A stretch of DNA of 64,000 bases from Mesorhizobium japonicum MAFF 303099 (GTDB taxonomy: Bacteria > Pseudomonadota > Alphaproteobacteria > Rhizobiales > Rhizobiaceae): assembly GCF_000009625.1 (NCBI RefSeq), contig NC_002678.2:2884001-2948000 (forward strand). The letters are read 5' to 3'. Shown piece by piece: positions 8,072-16,401 of the stretch (position 1 is its first letter; each line of letters starts with the position of its first letter). The notes under the pieces are model-generated. The model was not told where the DNA came from and did no database searches. It saw only the letters and a list, made by a program, of their open reading frames with translations. A program made the translations under genes and the position numbers.

Positions 8072-8914
8072 TTAGCCCTTGATGCCTGCCGAGAGCGTTA
8101 TCGCTTCGGTTACCCGGCGCTGGAAGAAGAGGTAGGCTAGTGCCACCGGCAGGCCGGCCAGCACGGCTGCCGACAGCTGGCGCGCGTAGTAGACACCGAA
8201 GGCATCATTGACCTGCGTGATGCCGACGGTGATCGTCATCATCTCGGTGCGGGTCACCGAGAGGAACGGCCACAAGAACGCATTCCACGTCCAGATGAAG
8301 CAGACGATCGACAGCGCCGTCGTCACCCCCCAGTTCATCGGCATGTAGATCTTGAAGAGGATTCCGAACTCGGATGCATTGTCCATGACCGCGGCCTCGC
8401 GGAAGTCCTTGGGGACCTGATCGAAGAACTGCTTGTACACGATGATGATGACGGGGTGGATAAGCTGCGGCAACATGATTCCGGCCCAGCTGTTGAGCAG
8501 GCCAAGGTTCGCGACCAGCACGAAATGATTGATGATAAGCGCCGAAGTCGGCACCATGAAGGAGGCGAGGATCAGCCACCATAGCGCGATGCGTCCCGGG
8601 AACCGCAATTGCGAGATCGCATAGCCGCACAGCATCGAGATGAAGATGGTGATGACCGTTACGCCGACCGCTACCGCCACCGAATTGACGTACCAGGCGC
8701 CGATCTGTGTGGTGGTCAGGGCGCTAATGTAGTTCTCCAGCGTCGGCGTCTCGGGCCAGAGTTCGATGTAAGGCCGGATGACCTCGTCGTCCGGCTTGAG
8801 CGATGAGATCACACCCCAATAGAGCGGGAACGCCCATAGGATGGCCCAGACGAGCGTCAGTGCCGTGATGATCCCGCCCCAGAAGTTCCAGCGTTGCGCA
8901 GCCACGGCGTTCAT
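8072..8914 (-). CDS. CUT1 sugar ABC transporter permease (MalG type)
   Basis: The 280-residue inner-membrane protein has six hydrophobic segments. The cytoplasmic EAA loop lies in the second half ('DFREAAVMDNASEFGILFKI'). The N-terminal FPLYWGVISSLKP is typical of MalG-type permeases. ATG 8914 overlaps the stop of the upstream permease gene by 4 bp (ATGA), which settles the start over a long in-frame extension. It forms the channel with the 8911-9795 product and takes solute from the 9855-11129 binding protein. Confidence 0.93.
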   Translation of the reverse strand: MNAVAAQRWNFWGGIITALTLVWAILWAFPLYWGVISSLKPDDEVIRPYIELWPETPTLENYISALTTTQIGAWYVNSVAVAVGVTVITIFISMLCGYAISQLRFPGRIALWWLILASFMVPTSALIINHFVLVANLGLLNSWAGIMLPQLIHPVIIIVYKQFFDQVPKDFREAAVMDNASEFGILFKIYMPMNWGVTTALSIVCFIWTWNAFLWPFLSVTRTEMMTITVGITQVNDAFGVYYARQLSAAVLAGLPVALAYLFFQRRVTEAITLSAGIKG

Positions 8915-9795
8915 CGGCGCCGCCTTTCGGCGAACCGGAGCAGTTGGAATTGCAGGACCGAGACGACCACCACGAGCACGAAGAGGGTGACGGCGACAGC
9001 CGCCGCCCTGCCGCCCTGGTTCTGCTGGAAGGCCTTCTGGAAGATGTAATAGACGAGCACCATATTGTCGTTGGGCCGGCCGCCGATCGAGAACAGATAG
9101 ACCTGATCGAAGATCTTGAGCTGTAGGATGAGCTGGATGGTGAATACCAGCGAGGTGATCGGCCATAGCAGCGGCCAGGTGATACGCCGGAACGTCGTCC
9201 ATCGCGTCGAGTTGTCGAGTGCGGCGGCTTCGTAGATTTCCGCTGGTATGGACCGCAGTCCGGCGAGGAAGAGCAGGATCGAGAAGCCCGCGGTCCACCA
9301 GATCGTCACCCCGGCGACCGCCGGCAAGAACCAGACGCGCGACTTGAAGACAGGTACGCGCGGGATTCCCAGCCAGTCCAGCACGTGCATGGCGATCCCG
9401 AACTGGAAATTCAGCGTCCAGTCCCAGATCAGATAGACGACCGACACCGGCAGGATATAGGGCAGGAAGAACAGCGCCAGCACGATCGCCTGGAACCGGC
9501 CCTGGAGGCGTGAAACGCCAAGCGAGATCAACAGGGCGATGAGCGTCCCGGGGACGACTGTCATCAGCACGAAGTACGCGGTGTTCCAGACCGCGCGCCG
9601 GAACATCGGGTCGTTGTCGAGCCGCAGGTAGTTGTCGAGGCCAACCCACCGCCCCGCGCCGATCAGCGGCGCATCGGTGAAGGAGATGCGAAACATCTGA
9701 ACTGTCGGATAGACAAACGCCAGCAGGTAGATCGCCAGGAAGGGAGCGACCAGCACCAGTGCGACAAGACGTTCAGTGCGGGAGTTGCGAAGCAT
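8911..9795 (-). CDS. CUT1 sugar ABC transporter permease (MalF type)
   Basis: The 294-residue membrane protein has about six helices and an EAA loop (IPAEIYEAAALDNSTRWTTF). It is a member of the short MalF/UgpA group. The ATG at 9795 is preferred over a GTG at 9813 because GAGGAAG sits 5 bp upstream. It is the second gene of the operon, separated from the binding-protein gene by a hairpin-containing gap. With the MalG-type partner it forms the translocation pore. Confidence 0.92.
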   Translation of the reverse strand: MLRNSRTERLVALVLVAPFLAIYLLAFVYPTVQMFRISFTDAPLIGAGRWVGLDNYLRLDNDPMFRRAVWNTAYFVLMTVVPGTLIALLISLGVSRLQGRFQAIVLALFFLPYILPVSVVYLIWDWTLNFQFGIAMHVLDWLGIPRVPVFKSRVWFLPAVAGVTIWWTAGFSILLFLAGLRSIPAEIYEAAALDNSTRWTTFRRITWPLLWPITSLVFTIQLILQLKIFDQVYLFSIGGRPNDNMVLVYYIFQKAFQQNQGGRAAAVAVTLFVLVVVVSVLQFQLLRFAERRRR

Positions 9796-9817
9796 GGCTC
9801 TTCCTCGAAACACGGCC

Positions 9818-9850
9818 GGGGCTGCCCTGGGCAGGACGGCCCCAGCCTTG
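9818..9850 (-). terminator. Hairpin between binding-protein and permease genes
   Basis: The gap holds nested inverted repeats: GGGGC/GCCCC outside and CTGCCC/GGGCAG inside. It lies right after the binding-protein stop. In this position such structures usually stabilise the upstream mRNA and lower expression of the membrane genes. That role is inferred. Confidence 0.45.
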
Positions 9851-9854
9851 AGCC

Positions 9855-11129
9855 TTACATGCTGTTCAACTCTTCCTTGATGGATTTCACCGCCTCGCCC
9901 GGGTCCATCTCGCCGTTGAGGGTCGGCACGAAATAATTGGACATGATGTCGAAGATCGGCCCGGCGACACCAGCCTTGGTCGACTTCGGATCGAAGATCA
10001 TGTTGGCCGTCAGCGTCGAGTAGGTCGCATTGGGCTGCATTGCCTTATATTCGGCCGTCTCGGTGACTGGCTTGTATGCCGGGATGTGGCCTGCCGTGGC
10101 CCAGAACAGCGAGTGCTTGTCGATCCATGAGATCACCTCGAGAACGGCGGCACGCTTTTCCGGGCTGATCTCCTTGCCCTTGTTCTTCGGGATCGCGAAC
10201 GAATGGCTGTCCGCATAGGTGCATGGTTTGTCGAAGATCACCGGGATCTCGACGGCGCCCCAGTCGAACAGCTTGCCTTGCTTGGCGAGGTCGGTCATCG
10301 TGGGAACTTCCCAGACGCCGTTGATCATCATTGCCGCCTTGCCCGAGGTGAACAGGGCGACGGTTGCGGGATAGTCGGTATAGGTCGACTGCAGCCCGGC
10401 CTTCGTCCACCCTTGCAGAACCGCCAAGGCGTTGGCCAGCTTCTTGCCGTTGTCGCCGGCGAGGAACTCGTTACCCGTCAGAAGCTCGCCGCCTTGCTGG
10501 CACACCAGCGAATAAATGGTGCGGTACATGAAGTTGCCGTCGGCGGTGACGCTGCCCAACGGGAATTCGACGCCGGCATCCTTCAACTTCTGCAGTGTCG
10601 CGGTGAATTCCTCCTTGTTTTTCATGCCCACCGGACGGCCGTCGTCGCCGAGCACGCCTGCCTTCTTCAGGAGGACGCGATTGTAGTACAGGACGATTGG
10701 ATGGGTATCGAGCGGCACTGCGTATTGTTTGCCGTCGACCGTGACGGCGCCCATCGTCGTCTGGGCGAAGTCCGAAGCCGAAAGGCCCATCTTGCTCATG
10801 TCGTCGGCGGTGATTTCTTCGAGAAGGTCCTGGCTCACCGCCAGGGGGATGCGGCTTGCATGATAGGTCATGACGTCCGGCGCCTCACCGACCGCGGCCG
10901 AGGTCTGCACCTTCGCGTAGAAGGGCGTGCCCCACTCCAGCGTCGTGGCGTCGATCTTGATCTTGCCGACGTGGGCGGCGTTGAAGTCGGAGATCATCTG
11001 CTTCATGCGCACGCCGTCACCGCCGCCGAGGAAATCCCACCATGCGACGGTTTCCTCGGCCTGGGCCGCGACGGCCCAAAATCCTCCGGCCGCAACCACC
11101 GCTATAGCCATCATCCTGCGAAAGTTCAT
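9855..11129 (-). CDS. Extracellular solute-binding protein of CUT1 sugar ABC transporter
   Basis: The 424-residue periplasmic protein belongs to the MalE-like (SBP family 1) class. A signal peptide spans residues 1 to about 24 (cleavage AQA/EE), followed by VAWWDFLGGGDG. The central motif 'YAVPLDTHPIVLYYNR' is typical of this class, and aromatic residues that could stack on sugars are frequent. Its gene lies between the arabinofuranosidase gene upstream and the two permease genes downstream on the same strand. Arabinose-containing oligosaccharides are therefore the likely ligand (inference from context). An operator-like repeat lies about 92 bp upstream. Confidence 0.92.
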   Translation of the reverse strand: MNFRRMMAIAVVAAGGFWAVAAQAEETVAWWDFLGGGDGVRMKQMISDFNAAHVGKIKIDATTLEWGTPFYAKVQTSAAVGEAPDVMTYHASRIPLAVSQDLLEEITADDMSKMGLSASDFAQTTMGAVTVDGKQYAVPLDTHPIVLYYNRVLLKKAGVLGDDGRPVGMKNKEEFTATLQKLKDAGVEFPLGSVTADGNFMYRTIYSLVCQQGGELLTGNEFLAGDNGKKLANALAVLQGWTKAGLQSTYTDYPATVALFTSGKAAMMINGVWEVPTMTDLAKQGKLFDWGAVEIPVIFDKPCTYADSHSFAIPKNKGKEISPEKRAAVLEVISWIDKHSLFWATAGHIPAYKPVTETAEYKAMQPNATYSTLTANMIFDPKSTKAGVAGPIFDIMSNYFVPTLNGEMDPGEAVKSIKEELNSM

Positions 11130-11220
11130 CTCAGCTTCCTCCCGAGTACGGCGGTTAGATCCGCCTTGAACGTTTCAATGCTACACCAAACCAAACCGCC
11201 TGCAACGGATTTTACGGTAT

Positions 11221-11240
11221 ATATCAGATAGTCGGATATT
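11221..11240 (-). promoter_or_regulatory. Candidate operator upstream of the binding-protein gene
   Basis: ATATCAGATAGTCGGATATT contains the core GATAGTCGGAT. The same core occurs, on the other strand, in front of the arabinofuranosidase gene at 12772-12789. It lies upstream of the 11129 start and just after the arabinofuranosidase stop. It is probably bound by the regulator encoded at 12854-13780. Confidence 0.5.
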
Positions 11241-11243
11241 AAC

Positions 11244-12749
11244 TCAGAGCGTCACGCGCACCATCGAGTAGGAGTGCGGCGGCAAGTTCAGCGTCATTCC
11301 CTTGCTGCTGAGCGCTGCCCCGTTGCCCTTGACCGGCGATACGGTGTCCGGCGCGTCCTTGGTGTTGCAGGCCCCGAGATCGTCATGACGGATGATCGTA
11401 TGCTCGATGGACTTGGCGGCGAACCGCTCGAGGGCGACATCGGCCTCTATCGTCTCGGCCCCATGCCGGTTGATGGCGAAGAAGGTCAGCGTGCCGGCAT
11501 TCGAATCGTGCACACCTGCGATGTCGAGCCATGGCACCTTGTCGGCCGCGGCCGCGTCATAAGTAGGCACCTCGACCGCGAGCTGCAGCGCGGTGCCGCG
11601 GCCGTGCCTGGAGGCCAGCATGAAAGGCCAGTAGATCGTCTGCCGCCAGGCGCCGCCGCCGGGATCGGTCATGATCGGCGCGATAACGTTCACCAGCTGC
11701 GCAATGCAGGCGATGCGAACAACGTCCGACCGGCGGATGAAGGTGTTGATGATGCAGCCGACCTGCAGCACGTCCTCGAAATTGTAGATGTCTTCCAAAA
11801 GCCTGGGCGCTTCCGGCCAGTCCCAGCCGCGCATGCGCTCGGCGTCCTGCTTGCGCTGATGGTACCAGACGTTCCACTCATCGAAGGAGATCTTCACGTC
11901 CCGCTTTGAGCGGGTCTTTGCCTTCACATAGTCGATGATACCCGCGACCGTGCCAATGTAGCGGTCGAGCTTGGCCGGAAGAGCGAGATATTCGGACGTA
12001 TTCTTCTCGTAATTCTCGAAATACATGTGCAGGGAGATGTAGTCGACCTGCTCGTAGGTCGCCTCCAGCACGGTCGCTTCCCACTGCGGATAGGTCGGCA
12101 TATTGGAATGCGACGAGCCGCAGACGACCAGTTCCACCGTCGGGTCGAGACCGCGCAGCGCCTTGGCGGTCTCGTTGGCGAGATGGCCGTATTCGCTCGC
12201 CGACTTGTGGCCGACCTGCCAGGGACCGTCCATTTCATTGCCGAGACACCAGAGGCGGCAGTTCCAGGGTTGCGCGCGTCCGTTCGTGGCCCTGAGGTCG
12301 GACCAGTAGCTGCCGCCCGGGTGGTTGACGTATTCGACGAAGGCCCGCGCCTCGTCGAGGCCGCGGGAACCGAGATTGACCGCAAGCATCATCTCGGTGC
12401 CGGCTTTTTCGGCCCAGTCGGCGAATTCGTGGATTCCAACCAGGTTCGGCTCCGTGGTGCGCCAGGCAAGATCGAGCCGCCGCGGGCGGTTCTCCTTTGG
12501 GCCTATGCCGTCCTCCCAATTGTAGGCGGACACGAAGTTGCCACCCGGGTAACGGCAGATCGGTGTGTCGAGCGCACGCACCAGCTCGATCACGTCCTTG
12601 CGCATCCCCTCTGCGTCCGCTTGCGGATGTCCGGGCTCGTAGATGCCCGTGTAGACCGCCCGGCCAAGGTGCTCGAGAAACGAGCCGTAGAGACGTTTGT
12701 CGATATCCGCGATGGCATAGGCCGCGTTCGCCGTGACTCTGGCCTTCAT
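11244..12749 (-). CDS. abfA: Alpha-L-arabinofuranosidase, GH51
   Basis: The 501-residue retaining glycosidase releases terminal alpha-L-arabinofuranose from arabinan, arabinoxylan or their oligosaccharides. GH51 landmarks are GGNFVSAYNWEDGIGP at 69-84, the acid/base Glu172 in CLGNEMDG, and the nucleophile Glu291 in ISFDEWNVWY, followed by a C-terminal beta-sandwich. Length matches the ~500-residue bacterial intracellular GH51 group. No signal peptide is seen, so it should act on imported oligosaccharides. It is upstream of a CUT1 importer and downstream of its likely regulator, all on the minus strand. A repeat operator lies 22 bp before the start. Confidence 0.95.
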   Translation of the reverse strand: MKARVTANAAYAIADIDKRLYGSFLEHLGRAVYTGIYEPGHPQADAEGMRKDVIELVRALDTPICRYPGGNFVSAYNWEDGIGPKENRPRRLDLAWRTTEPNLVGIHEFADWAEKAGTEMMLAVNLGSRGLDEARAFVEYVNHPGGSYWSDLRATNGRAQPWNCRLWCLGNEMDGPWQVGHKSASEYGHLANETAKALRGLDPTVELVVCGSSHSNMPTYPQWEATVLEATYEQVDYISLHMYFENYEKNTSEYLALPAKLDRYIGTVAGIIDYVKAKTRSKRDVKISFDEWNVWYHQRKQDAERMRGWDWPEAPRLLEDIYNFEDVLQVGCIINTFIRRSDVVRIACIAQLVNVIAPIMTDPGGGAWRQTIYWPFMLASRHGRGTALQLAVEVPTYDAAAADKVPWLDIAGVHDSNAGTLTFFAINRHGAETIEADVALERFAAKSIEHTIIRHDDLGACNTKDAPDTVSPVKGNGAALSSKGMTLNLPPHSYSMVRVTL

Positions 12750-12771
12750 GATCCCTCCCTCTGCGGATTAT

Positions 12772-12789
12772 AAATCCGACTATCCGATT
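12772..12789 (-). promoter_or_regulatory. Candidate operator upstream of abfA
   Basis: AAATCCGACTATCCGATT holds two ATCCGA repeats 9 bp apart. Its reverse complement contains GATAGTCGGAT, identical to the core at 11221-11240. A third ATCCGG follows at about 12793. Its position 22-40 bp before the ATG suits a repressor. Confidence 0.5.
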
Positions 12790-12853
12790 TATATCCGGGT
12801 CATGGATCAATTAAGAGCGGAGTTCATCCGCCCGTCAAGGGCCTAACACGCCC

Positions 12854-13780
12854 TCAAGCCTTCAGCAGGCGCAGAACGATGTCGTTGCTGTAATTGCCGA
12901 AGCCGCTGCCGAAGATGTTTATGCCGCCGGGGTGACGCGCATCTTCCTTCACGCCGATGCGTATCCGGATCGAGCGGTGCCGCTCGAGCTCCAGATCAGC
13001 CAGCGAGCATTTGGAAACCTTGTCGTTGTTGCGATAGGTGCCGTTGTTGGTGACGCGCCAGTGCGCGAGGTCGCCATACTGCGATCCGGCCAGCTTCCAC
13101 CAGCCGGGCGTGTGCTTGCCGCGCTTGTCGCCGTAGTCGGCCGGCGCCGTCCAGGTATCTATCTCGTGGCCGTTGATCGCGACCGTGATGTCCGATGGCC
13201 AGTCCTTCGATGTGCCCGGCACTTCGGACGAAAGCTCCATCGCCAGCTCCAGTCCGCCGACTTTGGCATTGGCAAGCGTCGCATTGTTGGGAAACTGGTA
13301 TTCGACGAAGCCGCGCGTGAACCACAGCAGCCCGGCCCGCATACGGTCAGGATCGAGGAAAGTGTCGGGCACATCGAGAAGTCCGATGACGCCGTCCTTT
13401 GAACACAGGCCGCAGGGAGCGGAAACTTCGCATCTTGTGTAAAGTCCAAGCGGCATCGCCACTTCTATGACGCCGAGATCCTGCGCCGGAGTGCGGTCCT
13501 TGAAGACGACAACCAACTCGGAGAAGGTCGAATAACAGACCTTCTGGCTTCCCTTGCGCGCCTTCTGTGATTTCGTCTCGATCAAACCGACATCGACTAG
13601 AACCTGGATGTTCGCGGAAATCGTCGATTGCGGAAGACCCAGTTCTTCGGCCACTTGATTGACGTTTTTCGGCCCCTTGCGGTGCAGCAGTTCGAGAATC
13701 CGGACCCGGACCTCGCTCGCGAGGCTCTTCAACAAATCGAGCCGCTCAAGCGGATCGACAACCATGATTTCATTCGACAT
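12854..13780 (-). CDS. ArsR-type HTH transcriptional regulator with large C-terminal domain (COG4189-like)
   Basis: The 308-residue protein has an N-terminal winged HTH of the ArsR class (about 10-80: LASEVRVRILELL, VAEELGLPQSTISANIQVL, then a basic wing). A ~220-residue C-terminal domain follows, rich in aromatic residues and beta-strand-like segments (WFTRGFVEYQFPNNATLANA), which suggests a carbohydrate-binding jelly roll. This fits the poorly studied COG4189 group. Three cysteines cluster in RCEVSAPCGLC. ATG 13780 is chosen, with GTG 13792 as an alternative. Placement next to abfA and an importer points to an arabinoside-sensing regulator. Ligand and mode are inferred. Confidence 0.78.
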   Translation of the reverse strand: MSNEIMVVDPLERLDLLKSLASEVRVRILELLHRKGPKNVNQVAEELGLPQSTISANIQVLVDVGLIETKSQKARKGSQKVCYSTFSELVVVFKDRTPAQDLGVIEVAMPLGLYTRCEVSAPCGLCSKDGVIGLLDVPDTFLDPDRMRAGLLWFTRGFVEYQFPNNATLANAKVGGLELAMELSSEVPGTSKDWPSDITVAINGHEIDTWTAPADYGDKRGKHTPGWWKLAGSQYGDLAHWRVTNNGTYRNNDKVSKCSLADLELERHRSIRIRIGVKEDARHPGGINIFGSGFGNYSNDIVLRLLKA

Positions 13781-13808
13781 ATGGCCCCGCACTCGTCATA
13801 CGGGTTAT

Positions 13809-13827
13809 GTATCAGCAGATCAGATAC
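13809..13827 (-). promoter_or_regulatory. Candidate autoregulatory operator
   Basis: GTATCAGCAGATCAGATAC has inverted ends GTATC/GATAC and repeats of ATCAG. It resembles the ATCAGATA element at 11221. It lies 29 bp upstream of the regulator's ATG. Confidence 0.4.
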
Positions 13828-13872
13828 AAATAAAGCCGCGGCGTTGCGAATTGAACCACGTGGTCCGCGCCA

Positions 13873-13903
13873 CTTGCAGGTCGGCCCATTGCCGACCTGC
13901 AAG
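13873..13903 (-). terminator. Perfect hairpin between the cupin gene and the ArsR-type regulator
   Basis: CTTGCAGGTCGGC pairs with GCCGACCTGCAAG around a 5-nt loop. It lies 24 bp after the cupin stop. There is no U-run, but the position fits the end of the 13928-21090 operon. Confidence 0.5.
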
Positions 13904-13927
13904 CTTGGCACAACCGAGGCGGCCGGT

Positions 13928-14281
13928 TCAGGCCACCCGGACGACGAAATGCTTGGTTACCGGCTCGATGATCTTCCAGGTTCCCTTGAAATCGGCTTCC
14001 ACCACGAAAGCATCGCCAGGGCCGACTTCGACCGGTGTGCCGCCGTCGGGCGTGATGATGATGCGGCCGGCGATCATGTGCACGAACTCATAGTCGGTGT
14101 AGGTCGCGTGATAGGTGCCGGGCGACGCCCGCCACGTTCCCGACATCACCTTGCCGTCCTCCGTCGTGTGCTGGACAGCGGTTTGCATGGTGGGGTGGCC
14201 CTCGACCACGATCCAGCCAGGCAGGTCGCCGGCTTCCGCGTGTTCGACGGGGCCGAATTTAAGGATCGTCTTGTTCGTCAT
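13928..14281 (-). CDS. Small cupin protein (EutQ/DUF861-like)
   Basis: The 117-residue single-domain cupin has GTWRASPGTYHATYTDYEFVHMI and TPVEVGPGDAFVVEADFKG stretches matching the two cupin motifs of the RmlC-like (S)-ureidoglycine/DUF861 group. ATG 14281 follows an AGAAGGA site with correct spacing, so an upstream extension is not used. It ends the minus-strand operon of ribose-type ABC, kinase and epimerase genes. It could be a sugar mutarotase or isomerase or a stress-type cupin; the sequence does not decide. The conserved metal ligands of classical cupins are only partly present. Confidence 0.75.
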   Translation of the reverse strand: MTNKTILKFGPVEHAEAGDLPGWIVVEGHPTMQTAVQHTTEDGKVMSGTWRASPGTYHATYTDYEFVHMIAGRIIITPDGGTPVEVGPGDAFVVEADFKGTWKIIEPVTKHFVVRVA

Positions 14282-14419
14282 GCCGGGTTCCTTCTGCTTC
14301 ATGTGTCGCAGAGGTCGGATAGCCGATGCATGGGACCGGGGCAATGCATGCGCGATGACAACGAGCGGCGTTTACGCACCCAGACAGCACGGCCTGGAGA
14401 GACCTGCCGCCCGCGGAGC

Positions 14420-15313
14420 CTACGGCTTGTGACGGGCCGAGACCAGTTCCGCCTTGCGCCGCGCCGTCTCCAGCCCAAGGCCGATGAAGGCGCGCGCGTG
14501 CTTGGCGAGCGCCATGTTGTCGGCCCACAGATTGCGCCAGATGGCAGTCTTCTTCGACAGGTTCTCGTCGACGATCTCCGACGAGAAGGATTCGAAGCTG
14601 AGATCGTCGGCATAGCCGACGGCGGTCAGCGCATCGAAAATCGCTGCGAAGTCGATATTGCCGGTGCCGAGGAAACCGCGATGGCTCTCGCCGATATGGA
14701 CATAGCCGATCTTGCCCGCGGCGTGGCGGATGGCCAGTCCGACATCGGCCTCCTCGATGTTCATGTGGAACGTGTCGAGATGCAGGAAGATGTTGTCCGA
14801 GCCGGTATCCTCGATGAAGGCGAGACCTTGCGCGGCGGTGTTGAGCAGATTGCTTTCGAAGCGGTTGACGATTTCGAGATTGAGCGTGACACCGGCCGCC
14901 TTCGCCGTCTCGGCAACTTTCGCCAGTGCAGCAGTGCTGCGGCTCCATTGATCGCGCGTCGGCGCTTCGAGCTGCAGGCCATGGCCGGCCGACAGGATGC
15001 CGGCGACCTTGCGGCCGCCAAGATCGCGCGTCAGCGCGACGGTCTCGTTGAGGATCTCGACGCCCCGCGCGGCGACCGCCTTGTCGGCGCTCGATATGTC
15101 GCCGTCACCAGGCAATCCGATGCTGATCGCCACGCCGAGGCCGAGATCGGCGATGCGTTTGGCAAGCCCGCCAATGTCGACATCGGCCGGGTCGAGATAG
15201 GAGAATTCGATCAGGTCGAAGCCGGCCTCCCTGGTGTTGGCCAGCGTGCGTTCAAGCTCGCTCTGTGCGGAGCTTGCCGACCAGACAAAAGAATGGATTC
15301 CGATGCGCGCCAT
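14420..15313 (-). CDS. Sugar phosphate isomerase/epimerase (AP-endonuclease-2 fold, ketose 3-epimerase-like)
   Basis: The 297-residue TIM-barrel protein resembles D-tagatose/D-psicose 3-epimerases. The metal-site pattern is visible as LNLEIVNRFE (catalytic Glu), FLHLDTFHMNIEE (Asp/His), GYVHIGESHRG (His) and LSFESFSSE (second Glu). Such enzymes interconvert ketoses at C3 with Mn2+ or Co2+. ATG 15313 is chosen because GGAGA lies 5 bp upstream and family members start with 'xxxGIHSFVW'. Its gene follows the sugar-binding protein gene and precedes the cupin, so it likely handles the imported sugar before phosphorylation. Confidence 0.85.
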   Translation of the reverse strand: MARIGIHSFVWSASSAQSELERTLANTREAGFDLIEFSYLDPADVDIGGLAKRIADLGLGVAISIGLPGDGDISSADKAVAARGVEILNETVALTRDLGGRKVAGILSAGHGLQLEAPTRDQWSRSTAALAKVAETAKAAGVTLNLEIVNRFESNLLNTAAQGLAFIEDTGSDNIFLHLDTFHMNIEEADVGLAIRHAAGKIGYVHIGESHRGFLGTGNIDFAAIFDALTAVGYADDLSFESFSSEIVDENLSKKTAIWRNLWADNMALAKHARAFIGLGLETARRKAELVSARHKP

Positions 15314-15345
15314 GATCGTCTCCGGTTTGCGGCGATGAAGAAAGA

Positions 15346-15369
15346 CGCGGCCGGACAAATCCGGCCGCG
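15346..15369 (-). terminator. Strong hairpin after the ribose-type binding-protein gene
   Basis: CGCGGCCGGA pairs perfectly with TCCGGCCGCG around a 4-nt loop. On the minus strand it is followed by TCTTTCTTCA. It starts 13 bp after the binding-protein stop and may partly terminate or protect the transcript before the epimerase gene. Confidence 0.6.
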
Positions 15370-15382
15370 CTTGTTGGAGTGA

Positions 15383-16321
15383 TCAGCGGGCCGCGGTCCA
15401 GCCCTTGTAGTCCTTCAGGTTCTCGGCGGTGATCAGCTTCGGATCGAGCAGCACGGTGGCCTCAGCCGGCTTCTTGCCGGCGAGCAGCTCCGCCGCCATC
15501 GTCAGCGACTGGCCGGCCATCACATAGGGATCCTGCGAGGCCGAGGCCTTGATCATCGAGGAGCCGGAAGAAAGCTCCTTTTCGATATCGGGCGCGCCAT
15601 CGACCGCGGTGAAGATGAACTCGGAGCGGTTGAGCTGCTTGGCGGCGAGCTGGGCGCCGATCGCCGTCGGATCGTTGATGGCGAACACCGCGTCGATCTT
15701 GTCGAAGCGGGTGAGCAGCGACTGGAACACTTTCAGGCCACCGTCACGCGAACCTTCGGCGTTCTGGTCGTCGGACAGGATCTTGATGTCGGCATGCTGC
15801 GAAAGCACGTTCTTGCAGCCCTTGACCCGCTCCAGGATCGACGATGATGCCGGGCCGTTGAGGATGACGTAGTCGCCCTTGCCGCCGGTGTGATCGACCA
15901 GATACTGGCAGGCCTCCTCGCCGGCCTTGACGTTGTTGGTCATCACGGTGACATCGGCGCCCGGCGCCGAGACGTCGAAGGCGGCAACGATGATGCCGGC
16001 AGCCTGTGCCTTCTTCACCGCCGGCGCGATCGCCTTGGCGTCGACCGCGTTGAGCATGATCACGTCGACACCCGCGGCGATGAAGGAATCGACCTGCGAG
16101 ACCTGCTTGTTGAGATCGTAGTCGGCCGACACCGACGTCACCTCGACCTTCGGATTGATCTTCTTGGCCGCGTCCTCGATGCCCTTGATGGTGGCTACGA
16201 AGAAGGGGTTGCCGAGCAGGCCGACCGAGATGCCGACCTTGTTGAGGTCCTTGGCCGATGCCGGCGCGATGGCGACGGCCGCGAACGCGGCGCCGCAGAG
16301 CAGTTTGGCGATGGTCTTCAT
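15383..16321 (-). CDS. Ribose-type (CUT2) sugar-binding protein
   Basis: The 312-residue periplasmic binding protein of the RbsB/peripla_BP_4 group starts with a signal peptide (MKTIAKLLCGAAFAAVAIAPASA). Typical features are KVGISVGLLGNPFFVA at the mature N-terminus, the DVIMLNAVDAKAIAP strand, VAAFDVSAPGADVTVMTNN, and DAVFAINDPTAIGA before the hinge. It captures a monosaccharide or polyol for the permease and ATPase encoded just upstream. ATG 16321 follows GAGGAAG. The sugar is unknown. Confidence 0.92.
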   Translation of the reverse strand: MKTIAKLLCGAAFAAVAIAPASAKDLNKVGISVGLLGNPFFVATIKGIEDAAKKINPKVEVTSVSADYDLNKQVSQVDSFIAAGVDVIMLNAVDAKAIAPAVKKAQAAGIIVAAFDVSAPGADVTVMTNNVKAGEEACQYLVDHTGGKGDYVILNGPASSSILERVKGCKNVLSQHADIKILSDDQNAEGSRDGGLKVFQSLLTRFDKIDAVFAINDPTAIGAQLAAKQLNRSEFIFTAVDGAPDIEKELSSGSSMIKASASQDPYVMAGQSLTMAAELLAGKKPAEATVLLDPKLITAENLKDYKGWTAAR

Positions 16322-16401
16322 TACGCTTACTTCCTCCTGATGCCCCGCGCCTCTCACGGTGCGTTACACAAGCCGGTCTTTGATGCCGGCGACTAGGTCA
16401 C

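Noticed and set aside
13628..15382. 584-codon plus-strand frame across the regulator, cupin and epimerase genes
   Set aside because: It crosses three well-supported minus-strand genes and an intergenic hairpin, and its composition is typical of antisense high-GC frames.
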